64,000 nt of DNA. Source: Galeopsis tetrahit (Eukaryota; Streptophyta; Magnoliopsida; Lamiales; Lamiaceae). The notes under the pieces are model-generated. The model did no database searches, was not told where the DNA came from, and saw nothing but the letters and a program-made list of their open reading frames with translations. Made by a program: the position numbers and the translations under genes. Every line of letters starts with the position of its first letter. Position 1 is the first letter of the stretch. Location of the stretch: the NCBI GenBank assembly GCA_963675135.1, contig OY776120.1:18566001-18630000 (forward strand), written 5' to 3'. Positions 1-10,537 of this stretch are shown here, in pieces.

Positions 1-1692
1 TCCTAAGTCTGCTGATAATTCTGAATTGGTTAACAAAGTACTGTTGTGTGATAAATTTGGAAGAAAACTGAAGAGGTCCCATTTATTCAAATCCTCAATG
101 TTCATTTGGGTACCTCTCACTACTAACCCCCAAGGACCCCAATAAACAAGGGTACCTAAGTTATTAAGATCACTACCTTGCAGGATCGACTGGACTTATA
201 CAAGAAAGGTGGTTCAGTTGGTGAGACCTGGTACATAGACAGTGGGTGTTCACACCATATGACTGGTACCAAGGCCTTACTTACTGACTATCATGAGAAG
301 GAAGGACCAAAAGTCATCTTTGGTGATAGCTCAATAGCAATCACAAAAGGATTTGGATTCATCAAGAATGGAGATGTTGAAATCCAAGATGTCTCCTATG
401 TTGAAGGTTTGAAATATAATTTGTTATCTGTATCTCAATTCTGTGACAGGGGATACAAAGTTCAGTTCAAGACCAGAAGATGTGAAATAATAGATAAAAG
501 GACTCACAATGTTCTACTTGTTGGCACAAGACAAGGAAGTGTATACATTGTGAATTGGAATAGCTGTCCTAAGAATGCCTGTCTTATTACTAAGAGTCCT
601 AAAGAAAACAGTTGGCTCTGGCATAAACGCCTCTGCCACCTGAACTTTAAGATAATCAACAAGATTGCTAGAGAACATCTTGTTGAGGGCATTCCTAATG
701 AAATCTATTCCAAATCACAAGTATGTGATTCCTGTCAAAAAGGTAAACAGGTAAAGGTTTCATTTAAGTCCATTCCAACTCTTTCAACAAGCAGAGTTTT
801 AGAACTCTTGCATATGGATCTTCATGGTCCTATCAACCCTCCTACATTGAATGGAAGAAGGTATACTCTAGTTATAGTAGATGATTACTCTAAGTTTACT
901 TGGGTAGTCTTTCTACACAAAAAGAGTGATACACAAACACTACTTCCAGATCTATTGAAGAGGTTGCAGGTTGAAAAAGGTCATCCCATTGTCAAGATTA
1001 GGAGTAACAAGGGGACTGAATTTATCAATTGTTACATCTCTGACTACTGTTCTAAGTCTGGCATACAGCATTTGACAAGTGCAGCCAGAACCCCTCAACA
1101 AAATGGTGTTGCAGAAAGGAGAAACAGAACACTAAAAGAAGCTTGCAGAGCCATGATTGCAGAATTCAACACACCTCAGAAATTTTGGGCAAAAGCTATT
1201 AACACAGCTTGCCACTCCCAAAATCGAAGTGCTCTTAATAAGGTGCATGGTAAAACACCTTATGAGGTATGGAAAGGCAGAAAACCAAGAGTTTCTTATT
1301 TTCATATTTTTGGATGTAAGTGTTTCATACATAACAATGGCAAAAGTAAATTAAATGCTTTTGATGCAAAAGCTGATGAAGGAATATTCTTAGGATACTC
1401 TTCTGTAAGCAAAGCATTTAGAGTATTTAATTACTCTACCCTATGTGTGGAAGAAACACCCCATGTAGTCTTTGATGAGAATGTGCAGGACTCTGCTGAT
1501 CATCAGCTCAGTAAGAAAATAGACAAATTACAGCCTCAAATCAACAATGAAGATGATGATACAGGAATATATGAATCTGTACAAGCATATAATCCTTTCC
1601 TGAAAGTCCTAGATCAAGATTCTGATAAAGAAAAGGTAAAAGACAAAGGTGAGTCATCTAAAACTTCTGAAATACAAGAATTAAATGACTGC
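1..1692 (+). pseudogene. Element A pol fragment: gag/protease linker, protease, integrase (Sirevirus-like Ty1/copia)
   Basis: This is the central part of a copia polyprotein; gag lies off the left edge. Positions 2-150 encode a linker with IWVP...NPQGP motifs typical of the region before copia protease. It contains a stop and a frame change, so the open frame only resumes near 178. The frame from 178 carries the protease motif WYIDSGC (about residue 18), the GAG-pre-integrase HHCC zinc region (WHKRLCHL...CDSCQKGKQ, about 148-190) and the integrase core (HMDLHGP, DDYSKFTW, PQQNGVAERR). The second catalytic acidic residue, Asp in B (RSDKGTEF), is Asn here (RSNKGTEF, about 1008-1020). The frame is cut at 1692 by insertion of element B and resumes at 15043. 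Probably inactive. Confidence 0.9.
1688..1692. other. Target-site duplication of element B (left copy)
   Basis: ACTGC at 1688-1692 is repeated at 15038-15042, directly outside the two LTR ends of element B. Five bases is the usual size for copia integrase. Removing B and one copy joins A's reading frame without a shift, which confirms that B inserted into A. Confidence 0.9.
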
Positions 1693-3131
1693 TGTTGGTC
1701 CCTGAACGAGTAGTGAATGGGATTAAAGTCTAGAGGGGAGGGGTGAATAGACTTTAAAACTTTTTCAAGAGAGTTGGGAACCTCTTCTGATTGCTATGTC
1801 AGCTGGACTACAAGTCTGCTGGTCCAGGTGACTATAGTGATCTGATAGAGGAGGTTATATGCGGAATTATGGTAGGCCTTGTTTAGACTCGTTCTTTTAG
1901 TTTCTTTTGAAAGTGCCAAGTTATTTACTTAATAGAAATACTCAGCTGATGCTGGTTTGAAAGTTGTGGCCTTGTTTTGAAGACAGTTAAAACACAGTAT
2001 GCACTATATAAGATAAATGAAATGACAGTAAAGTAAAGTGCAGAAAGTAGATAACACCAGGTTTATAGTGGTTCGGATATACGATCCTACGTCCACTCTC
2101 ACGTCCTAACGTGAAGTTTAATCCCTTTAATTTACCGCAAATTACAAGGGTCTTGACCTTTATAGTCCCAAGGATAGGACTTTGAGATCTGAGCCGTCCT
2201 AACAGCTACGGTCTCCACAAGTGATTGTAAGCACTTGCACTTTGAGGGTTTCAAAAACTTTAACCTTTCAGAGAGGGTTTGGGGTTTTTGAAGAGTATCC
2301 AACTAGTGATTCAAGCTTATAATTTGCTTAATCACTTTGCCTAAAACAAATGATATACAATTTGAAATAGGTTTCAGGTTCTTAAGGGTTGGATAGAAAT
2401 CACTTAAGAGCTATGGATAATCTAATGGATTCTGGCTCTTTGAGAATTCTTGAGATAATACGACTTTAGCTTGATTTCTTGCTGGAAATGTTGAATTCTC
2501 TTGTTGTGACTTCGTGTGTTTGTGATTTCTCATCCTCTTGTATTTATAGTGGAGATTGCTTGCAACTAGCCGTTGGGGCAATCTTTCCATAATGGCTTGA
2601 TTCCTTGATTCCAGCCGCTTGATTGCTTCAATCCTGGGATCATGTCAATCTTCTAAATAAGGTAGGTCTCTGTTTAAATTGCAAGATGACTTTGTAATCA
2701 GCCGAGTCCTAAAAGAGCACATAGTCGTCTGACCTGAACTTCTAGTCTTCTGACTACTCTTCTGGCCTTGAGTCTTCTGTCTTCTGATATCAGCAGAGTA
2801 AAACTCTTCTGATCTGGCAGTTCTTTTGTCCTGCTTTAGGCCATCTTCAATCTGGGACTCCATCAGTTAAGTAGGTATACAAGCACCTATCTTAACTGGT
2901 CTTCAAGGATCTCCTAGTCTTCATGTCTTCTACTCTTCTCATCTTGAGGAAGCGCATGTAAGCCTGGACTGTGCTGATCAACTGATATCTATACAGTCAA
3001 TCACACAAGAATAGTCTAAGCTGTTCTATACAAAGTCAGCTGATCCTATTACATTTATAAACTCTAAGTGTTTTGGCCATCAAAACTATTCTAACATCAA
3101 GTAGGGCTTAGGGTGAATTTATATCCCAACA
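1693..3131 (-). repeat. Element B 3' LTR
   Basis: A 1439-bp LTR, nearly identical to 13582-15037. A TATA box (TATAAATA on the minus strand) lies at 2541-2548. It lacks an 18-bp segment present in the other LTR near 14459-14476. The stretch 2700-2850 has many GTCTTCTG/TCTTCTGA repeats, also found reversed as CAGAAGACT in A's LTR. No gene-like frame is supported here. Confidence 0.93.
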
Positions 3132-3145
3132 ATTTCCCCCTTTTT
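3132..3145 (-). promoter_or_regulatory. Element B polypurine tract
   Basis: On the minus strand AAAAAGGGGGAAAT directly precedes the 3' LTR. The same 14 bases precede A's 3' LTR at 18336-18349. This is the RNase H-resistant primer for plus-strand DNA synthesis. Confidence 0.9.
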
Positions 3146-3356
3146 GATGAAGCCAAAACTATATATGATAAATGCTCTTAATAAGATAAGATAAGAGTTT
3201 ATAAACTTCATAAAAACTGAAGTATCTGATGAAGACAATGAGAGTTTGTCTTGAGAGCAAAGAGAGCTAAACTTGAATATATATAGAACTTTTACAGATT
3301 ACAAGTAATAGTTTCTTTAAAGCTTTGAAAGAGGTCTTCATCAGGTCTTCTGATCT

Positions 3357-6300
3357 TCAGATGCGGAAATCAAGGTACAGACGAGATCGAACTTCTTCCA
3401 TGTGCTGCAGGTCTGTAACATTCTCCTCTTCATAGATCTTCTCTAGGATCCTTTTGACTTCAATTAAGTCTGTTCTTCCAGAATCCAGAGTGGGAGGATC
3501 CCATTTGGGTTCTTCAGGAGTTAGAATTCTGCAGTTGTCAAGTTCTTTGGCTGTCTTGACTACTTCTTTCCAGAACTCTTGATCTTCAATGTTCATGAAC
3601 TGATTGAACTGGAAGAATTCATCTTCATAGGTTGGGAGAGGGCCAAATTTTCTTACAATGTGGTGTTGAATTTGCCATTTCTTCTTCAGAGGGTACCACC
3701 TTGGTAGCTCATCTTGAAGGGCTAGATAGTCCACATAGTTGCTATCAAACACCGGAACTTTATCTTTCTGTGCCAGAGCATTTTCTTTCAATGCTTTGTC
3801 CTTGAGAGCTTTCCTGAGTTTGGCTATCTTCCTGTCAAATTTGGCTTTGACTGCTTTCGCATCTTTTAGCTTCTTTTGCTTAAGCTCTTGAGCTTCAAGC
3901 TCTTTTCTTTTCTTCAACTCTAAAGCCTCTTTCTCTTCTGCAGTAGGCTCTGCTGGAGTTGACTTCTTGCTTGATTTCTGAGCTTGCTCATCTGCTTGCT
4001 CATCTGCCTTCCTTTTCCTAGTCATCCTCTTCTCAGGAATTTGTTCTGTAGAGGCAGTGATCTGCAGACTTTTGGCAGTTGCTTGAGTGGGAGCTTGGAT
4101 GTCTTCTTGAGCAATTTCTTTGCCTTTGCCTTGCTTGCTCTTGATTTTGCTTGATAAACCACCCAAGGTTTCATTCAGCTCATCTTGAGATACTACCATT
4201 ACAGCTTGCTGTGCAGTAGTCTTCTCTAGAGCTTTTATCAATACATCTTCCCCATTTTTGGCTTCAGCAAGTGCAGCCGCAAAAGGCTTCATGGCATTCA
4301 GAATCTCCACTCTGAGAGTTTGTTGAAGAGCCATGGCATTGACTTTGCCAATATGAGTCAGATGAGTGATGCTATGGTCTAGAATCTGAGCATGAGAGTT
4401 GGAGGAGGAGGCAGCTTCTATTTTAGCTGTAAGTGCTTCCAATTTGGTTGCTGTCTCCTTCAGCTGAATCTGAAGTTTTTCATTCTCTGCTGTAGCTGAT
4501 TGGAGAAGAGCTCGACCTTCAGTAGCTCTTGCTTCAGCATTTTCAATTCTTTTCTTGTAGGTGTTTTCCATGCGGTTGACCTCATTAGTGTAGAGATCAG
4601 CAAACCTGGTGGAATAGTCACCTGCCTTCTTCAGAATGCTGGTCAGATACTCACTTATCTGATTGTGAAGTGATTCTCCAAACTTGTCTTCAATGTCAAT
4701 GATCTGGTCATGAAGACGAGTTCTCTGCTCCTTAACCGCCTTTTCAACATATCTTCCAAGTTGTAGGCCTAAACCCTTTTCAAAGTGTAGGTCTATTGCA
4801 GCCTTGACCTGTGAGCATATGTCTGCTGTATAGTCAGCTGTTGAAGTAGAAGTGGAGGCAGTACCTTGAGGCTTTGGGTGAACAGTCAGGGCTTTGCCTC
4901 TTTCTTCAGCTGAAAGGTACTCTTCATTGAGAAATGAGGTAGTGGCCTTAACCAGGTGGGACATGATGGTGTCTCCTTTGTCAATGAAGTGAGTTAGAGT
5001 ATCCTTAGGCATGAAGTGATCAGGAATAGTGATTACTTCTCTTTCAATCTCGGTACTGTTAGCTGGTTCAGCTGAGTCTTTCGCAGGAACGGACGCAGCT
5101 GAGTCATTCACTTTTGCTGTGTCATCTGTCTGCTGACCTGATATGCCTTCTGGGATAGAGGCATCATTAGGTGGAATTCCTAGAATTCTGTGGCATACTG
5201 CTGTAAAGGCTTCTTCGGGCAGCAGTTGAGCAAAAGATGTAACTTGAGCAACTTCTTTTTGCTCCATTTCCCAGTCGAGGAAATTAGCTTTTCCTCCCAT
5301 TCCTTCCATGACCTCAATAAGGTCATCCACATCATCTCTCCCGAGTTCAATCCAGGTGCAGATTCTGAGAACTTGTTCAAACTGAACTGATTCCTCATCA
5401 ATACCAGGAATAGTAGACTTGAGCAGGTTTGCTATCTTCATCCTCATTATCTTCTCCCGTGTGCACATAGGGTAGTGTACCATTCTGTACTGAGGTAGAG
5501 AGGGACCAGCTTGAGCAAGGTCTGCTGGTGCCATGTCTTCTGGAATAGAGGAACCAATGATGGTAGGAGTTTGTGTATGTGGGGTAGTTTCCTCTGCTGT
5601 GTGAGTATCAGCAGGGATTTGGGAAGTGATATGTTCTTGATCTTCAGTGATCTGTTCATCAGCAGGGTTTTGAGTCTGCTGGTCTGGTATAGTACCTTCA
5701 TGAAGATCAGTAGAAGGTTGAACCTGTAGTGCTTGGACATCTGCTGTGTGAATGTCAGCAGGGGTGTTGGATGGAATCTGAGTTTGATCATCAGAGATCT
5801 GTGATTGGATGTCTGCTGTTTGAGCATCAGCAGGGGTTGGCAACAATGATTCAGGGGTTGTGGTAGGTTGTGCTTGTTCCTCTGCTGTGTGAGTATCAGC
5901 AGGGATTTGGATATCAGTGTTTGAGTGTTCAGATGGGTTGGAATCATCAGAGGGGTTGAAGGATGCAATCGGGGCTATTAACATGGGAGTAGGAAGCCTC
6001 GATTTCTTGGACTTTTTGTTGAAGGAAGAATTATTCTTCTTTCTCTTCTGACCCTTTGACAATTTAGAAGGAGTAAGAGTGGGAGAGGGTTTAGAGGTAC
6101 CTGCCTTCTTCAAGGGAGAGGCAGTAGGAGTGGCATCTGAATCAGATGGGGAGATGAGCCCTGATCTGATTAGATATCGTCTTTGTGCTAAGGTCTGATT
6201 GTCATCATCATCATCCTCAGCAGCCTTCTTCTGAGCCTCTTCTTTGGTTGGCTCCTCTTCTTCTTCAGCAGAGTCATGATCAGACTCTTGTGCTGCCTTC

Positions 6301-7127
6301 TCAGCCAACAACTTCCTCTTCTCTTCTTTCAACCTTTCTGCCTCAGCAAGAGCTTCCTTTCTCAAATAGTATTTGGAGATGTGAAAGGTCTTATGAGGTC
6401 CCATCTTGTACTTCTTTGGGAGAATATCTGGAAGGATGATGCTCAGCTTGTTGACAAAGCTGACTGTAGCTGCTACCTTCCATACCTTCGATTGTAAGTC
6501 CAAAGTGACTTTCTTTGCCTCAAGGGCAATTCTTTCTAGGAATAGTCCTTGCCAGTCTCCATCGATCTGATCCCAGATTGCAGCAATTACTCGAACCTTT
6601 AAAGTAGTAACCGCATCATGACTGAATGTGTTACCAAGTAATATCTTGCCTGCAATATCCATCAAGGTTTGGAATTTTGGTTCAAGTTGGGATTTCTTGA
6701 GTCCAATTGCATCAGCAGCTTTGATTTTTCCACCAGTAAACATCTCCATATACTCCTTTTCTCTATTCATGATGTAGTTGGAGATATTTATCTTCCCCCT
6801 TGACAGGCCAAACAATTCTTGAAGGATTTCCCTTGTAACCTTGACTTTGTGTCCACCCATGACACTTTCAACATGAGAACCCTTCATCACAGCATTTGCA
6901 TAGAATGCCAGTACATCTTGTTCATAAACATTAGTTGGAGCTGCTTCCAGAAAGTCTCTGAGTTTAAGATTGACGCACCGAAGCAATATCTCCTTGTTCT
7001 CATCAGTGTGTTTGCCTTTGAAGAACAGAGCATTCTCCGTAAAAATCTTCCCTTCCTTGGACCACTTTGCAGCATCCAAGGTGCCAGTGTTCTTGGTCTT
7101 CTCGTCGTAAATTTCAATGATTGCCAT
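3357..7127 (-). CDS. Element B post-pol ORF (Sirevirus 'env-like' class), 1256 codons
   Basis: One uninterrupted frame between RNase H and the PPT, starting ATGGCAATCATTG. Sireviruses often carry an extra 'envelope-like' ORF here, but I see no signal peptide or convincing membrane segment, so the env name is positional. Residues about 45-270 form a conserved globular part (GHKVKVTREILQELFGL, MDIAGKILLGN, GDWQGLFLERI) resembling the 'putative plant transposon protein' domain. Then come an acidic stretch (about 285-310), a basic KRKKNN/KKSKKSR cluster (about 355-375), Thr/Gln/Pro-rich imperfect repeats around PADTHTAE (390-520), probable coiled coil (810-960), a Lys-rich segment and a conserved C-terminal module (about 1120-1256, LKKKWQI.. 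IVRKFG, EEPKW, ending DFRI). Both conserved ends are shared with A's ORF at 15141-18113; the middle is not. Function unknown. Confidence 0.85.
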   Translation of the reverse strand: MAIIEIYDEKTKNTGTLDAAKWSKEGKIFTENALFFKGKHTDENKEILLRCVNLKLRDFLEAAPTNVYEQDVLAFYANAVMKGSHVESVMGGHKVKVTREILQELFGLSRGKINISNYIMNREKEYMEMFTGGKIKAADAIGLKKSQLEPKFQTLMDIAGKILLGNTFSHDAVTTLKVRVIAAIWDQIDGDWQGLFLERIALEAKKVTLDLQSKVWKVAATVSFVNKLSIILPDILPKKYKMGPHKTFHISKYYLRKEALAEAERLKEEKRKLLAEKAAQESDHDSAEEEEEPTKEEAQKKAAEDDDDDNQTLAQRRYLIRSGLISPSDSDATPTASPLKKAGTSKPSPTLTPSKLSKGQKRKKNNSSFNKKSKKSRLPTPMLIAPIASFNPSDDSNPSEHSNTDIQIPADTHTAEEQAQPTTTPESLLPTPADAQTADIQSQISDDQTQIPSNTPADIHTADVQALQVQPSTDLHEGTIPDQQTQNPADEQITEDQEHITSQIPADTHTAEETTPHTQTPTIIGSSIPEDMAPADLAQAGPSLPQYRMVHYPMCTREKIMRMKIANLLKSTIPGIDEESVQFEQVLRICTWIELGRDDVDDLIEVMEGMGGKANFLDWEMEQKEVAQVTSFAQLLPEEAFTAVCHRILGIPPNDASIPEGISGQQTDDTAKVNDSAASVPAKDSAEPANSTEIEREVITIPDHFMPKDTLTHFIDKGDTIMSHLVKATTSFLNEEYLSAEERGKALTVHPKPQGTASTSTSTADYTADICSQVKAAIDLHFEKGLGLQLGRYVEKAVKEQRTRLHDQIIDIEDKFGESLHNQISEYLTSILKKAGDYSTRFADLYTNEVNRMENTYKKRIENAEARATEGRALLQSATAENEKLQIQLKETATKLEALTAKIEAASSSNSHAQILDHSITHLTHIGKVNAMALQQTLRVEILNAMKPFAAALAEAKNGEDVLIKALEKTTAQQAVMVVSQDELNETLGGLSSKIKSKQGKGKEIAQEDIQAPTQATAKSLQITASTEQIPEKRMTRKRKADEQADEQAQKSSKKSTPAEPTAEEKEALELKKRKELEAQELKQKKLKDAKAVKAKFDRKIAKLRKALKDKALKENALAQKDKVPVFDSNYVDYLALQDELPRWYPLKKKWQIQHHIVRKFGPLPTYEDEFFQFNQFMNIEDQEFWKEVVKTAKELDNCRILTPEEPKWDPPTLDSGRTDLIEVKRILEKIYEEENVTDLQHMEEVRSRLYLDFRI

Positions 7128-7228
7128 AGTAGAGTTTGAGTGTTAGGGTTTGAAGGCTTGAAAGAAATTTGCAGAACGAGAGAGAGTAATATGAGCGACA
7201 GGGTTTGGAAGAGTTTTTAAGGGTGTGA

Positions 7229-7263
7229 ATATATACTCCAGAAAATTTTGATCTAACGGTCAG
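7229..7263 (-). promoter_or_regulatory. Candidate promoter of the element B post-pol ORF
   Basis: About 100 nt upstream of the ATG, the minus strand has a TATA-like GGAGTATATATTC (7229-7241). A pyrimidine-rich leader follows, with CTCTCTCTCG and AAACCCTAAC just before the ATG. At 7253-7263 the plus strand reads TCTAACGGTCA, matching the plant mitosis-specific activator consensus YCYAACGGYYA. This suggests the ORF could be transcribed from its own promoter. The inference is from sequence only. Confidence 0.45.
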
Positions 7264-8911
7264 ATTTGGGTTTAATTTGGAGTAGAGTCCAAGATTTCCT
7301 TCTTTGATTTCTTAAATATGCCGGCTGGTTTTGCCATGTGGTAATATTTGATTTGCTGGCAATATGGTACTTGAGTATTAATGACATCATTACCAAAAAT
7401 AGCCGTTGTGACTAATTTATGGTAAGAATTGATCATCAAGGCCGTTTTCTATAAGAGAATTGCATTCCTTATATAAGCCAATTTGTTTAATTACATTCAG
7501 GAATAAATCTAGAATGAATTACATGATCAAGACTAGTCATTATACTCTAAATTGGAGTGGTTTGGTCAGCAGAGTGAGGTCTTCTGATTTCTTCAAGATG
7601 TCTGCTGATTTTCTTTGAAAAGTCTTCTGGTCAGCTGAGTTGATCTTCTGATCAGCTGAGTAGAGGAAACGATGTTTGCTGTGATGATCCAACCTGGATG
7701 GATCCTTCCAGCTTTATTGTGAGTGATGATCCAACCTGGTTTGATGGATCTTTCAGCTCCTTCTTTAAATCAAGTGAGACTGGCCTAGACAAAATCCCAC
7801 TGATTTAACTGCTTCTCACCATCGGATGTTCCTCATCATCAGATGGGATGTAGCATCTAATGTGCTCTTGTTGAATTTCTTCGCTTCTCTTGTAAGGGAA
7901 GGAAGGTTGAGGGGTTCTTCAATGGAGTTGAAGAGAGGGCCATGGACTCAGCCTTCATGTTCTGTTTAGACACAGTAGCTTTTGATAACAAGCTCTCCAT
8001 GTAGAACTTCCTTCTGGAGAAGAAGCCCTGCTTGCTTGCTACTTTGTCCTCTGCATCTCTTCCTCCTTTAGCTTTCAACAAGAACGTCTCTTCTTCCTTT
8101 AGCTTTCATGAGCATACTCAGGTTGAGTAAGCCATGTATATAGATCTGCATCATCTTCATTTTCTGGACAAATCTTCATCTCCTTCACCCAAGATTTTGG
8201 TTGAAGAATGATCTCCATTCCATCTCTTCTTTCAATTGTCTCCATTCCTGAAACAAGAATAGTGTTAGATGATTTGTGTTCTTAGGTGTTCTCATAACTT
8301 CTCCTTTTATAGGGGTAGAAATGAGGTAGTGGAGAGAAAGATGACAAAACTATAGAAGTGATAGGTCTGAATTTCTGAAAAGTGATTTCTTAAGATCAGC
8401 AGTGAGATTCTTGATCCAAGGGTGCACATTTAAGGATATTCAGACTTTATCTAATGGAATGCAGAAGTTATAAATTTTGACCATGAGTTATTTGAAATCC
8501 GTACTGTGCATGCATACTGTTGAGTCGGTGAGGATGGTGTATTAATCCAGCCAAGTATGACTCAGTAGTATACTGTATTTATGTATATGAATAAAGTATT
8601 TTATGAAGAATAGTTTATTAAAATACATAGTTATACATTGCTTAGAGTAAAGAGATCAAATAACTTTGTTCAAGTCTGCTATATATATATATATGAATAC
8701 TATGCAATGCAGATTTTAGAGTATTTCATCAAGGATTCTTAAGGTATCATAGATTCCCCCTTGATTAGATAACTCTAAGTTTTCCCTCAACTCTATCTGT
8801 CTTCATTGGGAAAGAACTTACCTGAAGATGAGGGTGTCTATTCACCACATCTGATCCTCCTAGTCTGCTGCAAAATGTATCAGCTGAGGTCTTCAGCTGA
8901 TCTTGTGCTCT
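7264..8911 (-). other. Spacer between RNase H and post-pol ORF of element B
   Basis: About 1.65 kb without a supported gene. It holds clusters of TCTTCTG(AT) and GTCAGCTGAG (7560-7680), a duplicated GATGATCCAACCTGG (7684 and 7726) and a second polypurine tract on the minus strand (AAGGGGGAATC, 8752-8764). Short frames such as 7857-8081 have no recognisable content. Confidence 0.6.
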
Positions 8912-10537
8912 TCATGTGCTTGGGACCAAGAGTCCTAAGCTATAGCATAGGGTCTTGAATCTTTCTTCAGCTAGGGGCTTAGTCAAGATGTCTGCTCTTT
9001 GGATATCTGTGTGAATTTTCTCCATCTTGATGTCCTTCTTTTCAAGGTGGTCTCTTATGAAATGGTGTCGAATGTCGACATGCTTACACCTTGTGTGGAG
9101 GACTGGATTTTGAGTGATGGCAATGGCACTGCTGCTGTCACAAAAGATAGGGACTTCTTTTGCCTCTACATTGTAATCTTTGAGTTGTTGAGCTAGCCAG
9201 AGTAGCTGACTACAACAACTTCCAGCTGCCATATATTCTGCTTCAGTGGTGGATGTTGTAACTGAGGTTTGTTTCTTAGAGAACCATGATATCAGCTTGC
9301 TGCCTAGAAATTGACAGGTTCTTGATGTGGATTTCCTATCAATTCTGCATCCTCCAAAGTCTGAGTCAGAATAACCACTTAATTCTAGATTGTCATCAGC
9401 AGGGTACCATAGACCTAGGTTGACTGATCCTTTTAGGTACTTGAGAATCTTCCTTGCTGCTTCTAGATGACTTTGCTTTGGGTTTGCTTGAAACCTAGCA
9501 CATACTCCTACAGCGAATGTTATGTCTGGTCTGCTGGCTGTAAGGTATAGTAGAGATCCAATCAGTGCTCTATATTCAGCTTGATCAACTGCCTTTCCGG
9601 ACTCATCTGGTTCCATTTTGAAAGATGTCATCATAGGAATCCTTGCAGTCTTGCTTTGTAGAGCTTTGAATCTTTCTAGCAGACTCTTGGTATACTTGGA
9701 CTGGTTGATGAAGATCCCTTCTGGACTCTGCTTGACTTGAAGTCCTAGGAAATAGTTCATCTCACCCATCATGCTCATTTCGAATTTTCCTTGCATAAGT
9801 TCAGAGAACTTTTTGCACATTTCTTGATTGGGTGATCCAAATATAATGTCATCTACATATATTTGTACCATTAGAATGTCTTCTCCTTCTTGTATTCTGA
9901 AGAGAGTTCTATCAACTTTGCCTTTTGTATATCCATTGTCGAGTAGGAATTGTGATAATGTGTCATACCAAGCTCTAGGGGCTTGTTTTAGACCATAGAG
10001 AGCCTTCTTCAGTCGATATACTTGATCACCTTTTTCAAATCCTGGAGGCTGCTCTACATATACTTCTTCTACCAGAATACCATTTAGAAAAGCACTTTTG
10101 ACATCCATTTGGTATACTCTGAAGCCCATAAATGATGCATAGGCTAGAAATAGTCGAATGGCTTCTAATTTGGCTACTGGAGCAAAAGTTTCATCGTAGT
10201 CAATTCCTTCAGATTGTGAATATCCTTTTGCAACTAGCCTTGCTTTATTTCTAGTTATTACATCATGTCCATCCTTCTTGTTCTTGAATACCCACTTTGT
10301 TCCTATTACATTGTGGTTTTCAGGTCGATCTACCAATTCCCAGACTTCATTTCTTTCGAATTGGTTTAGTTCCTCTTGCATAGCAGTGATCCAATTGCTA
10401 TCAGTCATTGCTTCTTCTATGTCAGCTGGTTCAATGTTGGAGAGGAAGGCACACCAGCAGAACATAGATGATTGAGAATTCTGATTCAGTTGTCTTCTTG
10501 TCTTGACACCTGATTCTGCTCCTCCTAAGATGAGATT
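8912..10537 (-). pseudogene. Element B pol: reverse transcriptase and RNase H
   Basis: The C-terminal half of the copia polyprotein, in the same frame as the upstream gag-protease-integrase part and separated from it by one TAA (10538-10540). RT motifs are WVFKNKKDG, ARLVAKGYSQ, FAPVAKLEAIR, MDVKSAFLNG, YGLKQAPRAWY and the catalytic YVDDIIFGS (about residue 200 of this part). RNase H follows with YSDSDFGG, ISWFSKKQTSV, STTEAEYMA and the terminal KHVDIRHHFIRDHL and ADILTKPL. The domain is otherwise unbroken to its natural stop. The downstream frame would only be translated by readthrough or from a repaired donor copy. Confidence 0.93.

Noticed and set aside
2645..2863. A 72-codon minus frame in both LTRs of element B
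   Set aside because: Built from TCTTCTG repeats and identical in both LTRs. No start context or domain.
5447..5968. A 173-codon minus frame overlapping the element B extra ORF
   Set aside because: An alternate frame of the CAGCAGGG/GTGTGAGTATCAGCA repeats in the real 1256-codon ORF.
3357..7127. Calling the extra ORF a viral envelope protein
   Set aside because: No signal peptide, cleavage site or transmembrane helix is evident. It is acidic/basic with coiled coils, so 'env-like' is only positional.
7857..8081. A 74-codon minus frame in the element B spacer
   Set aside because: Short, low complexity, no homologue in A or known families.
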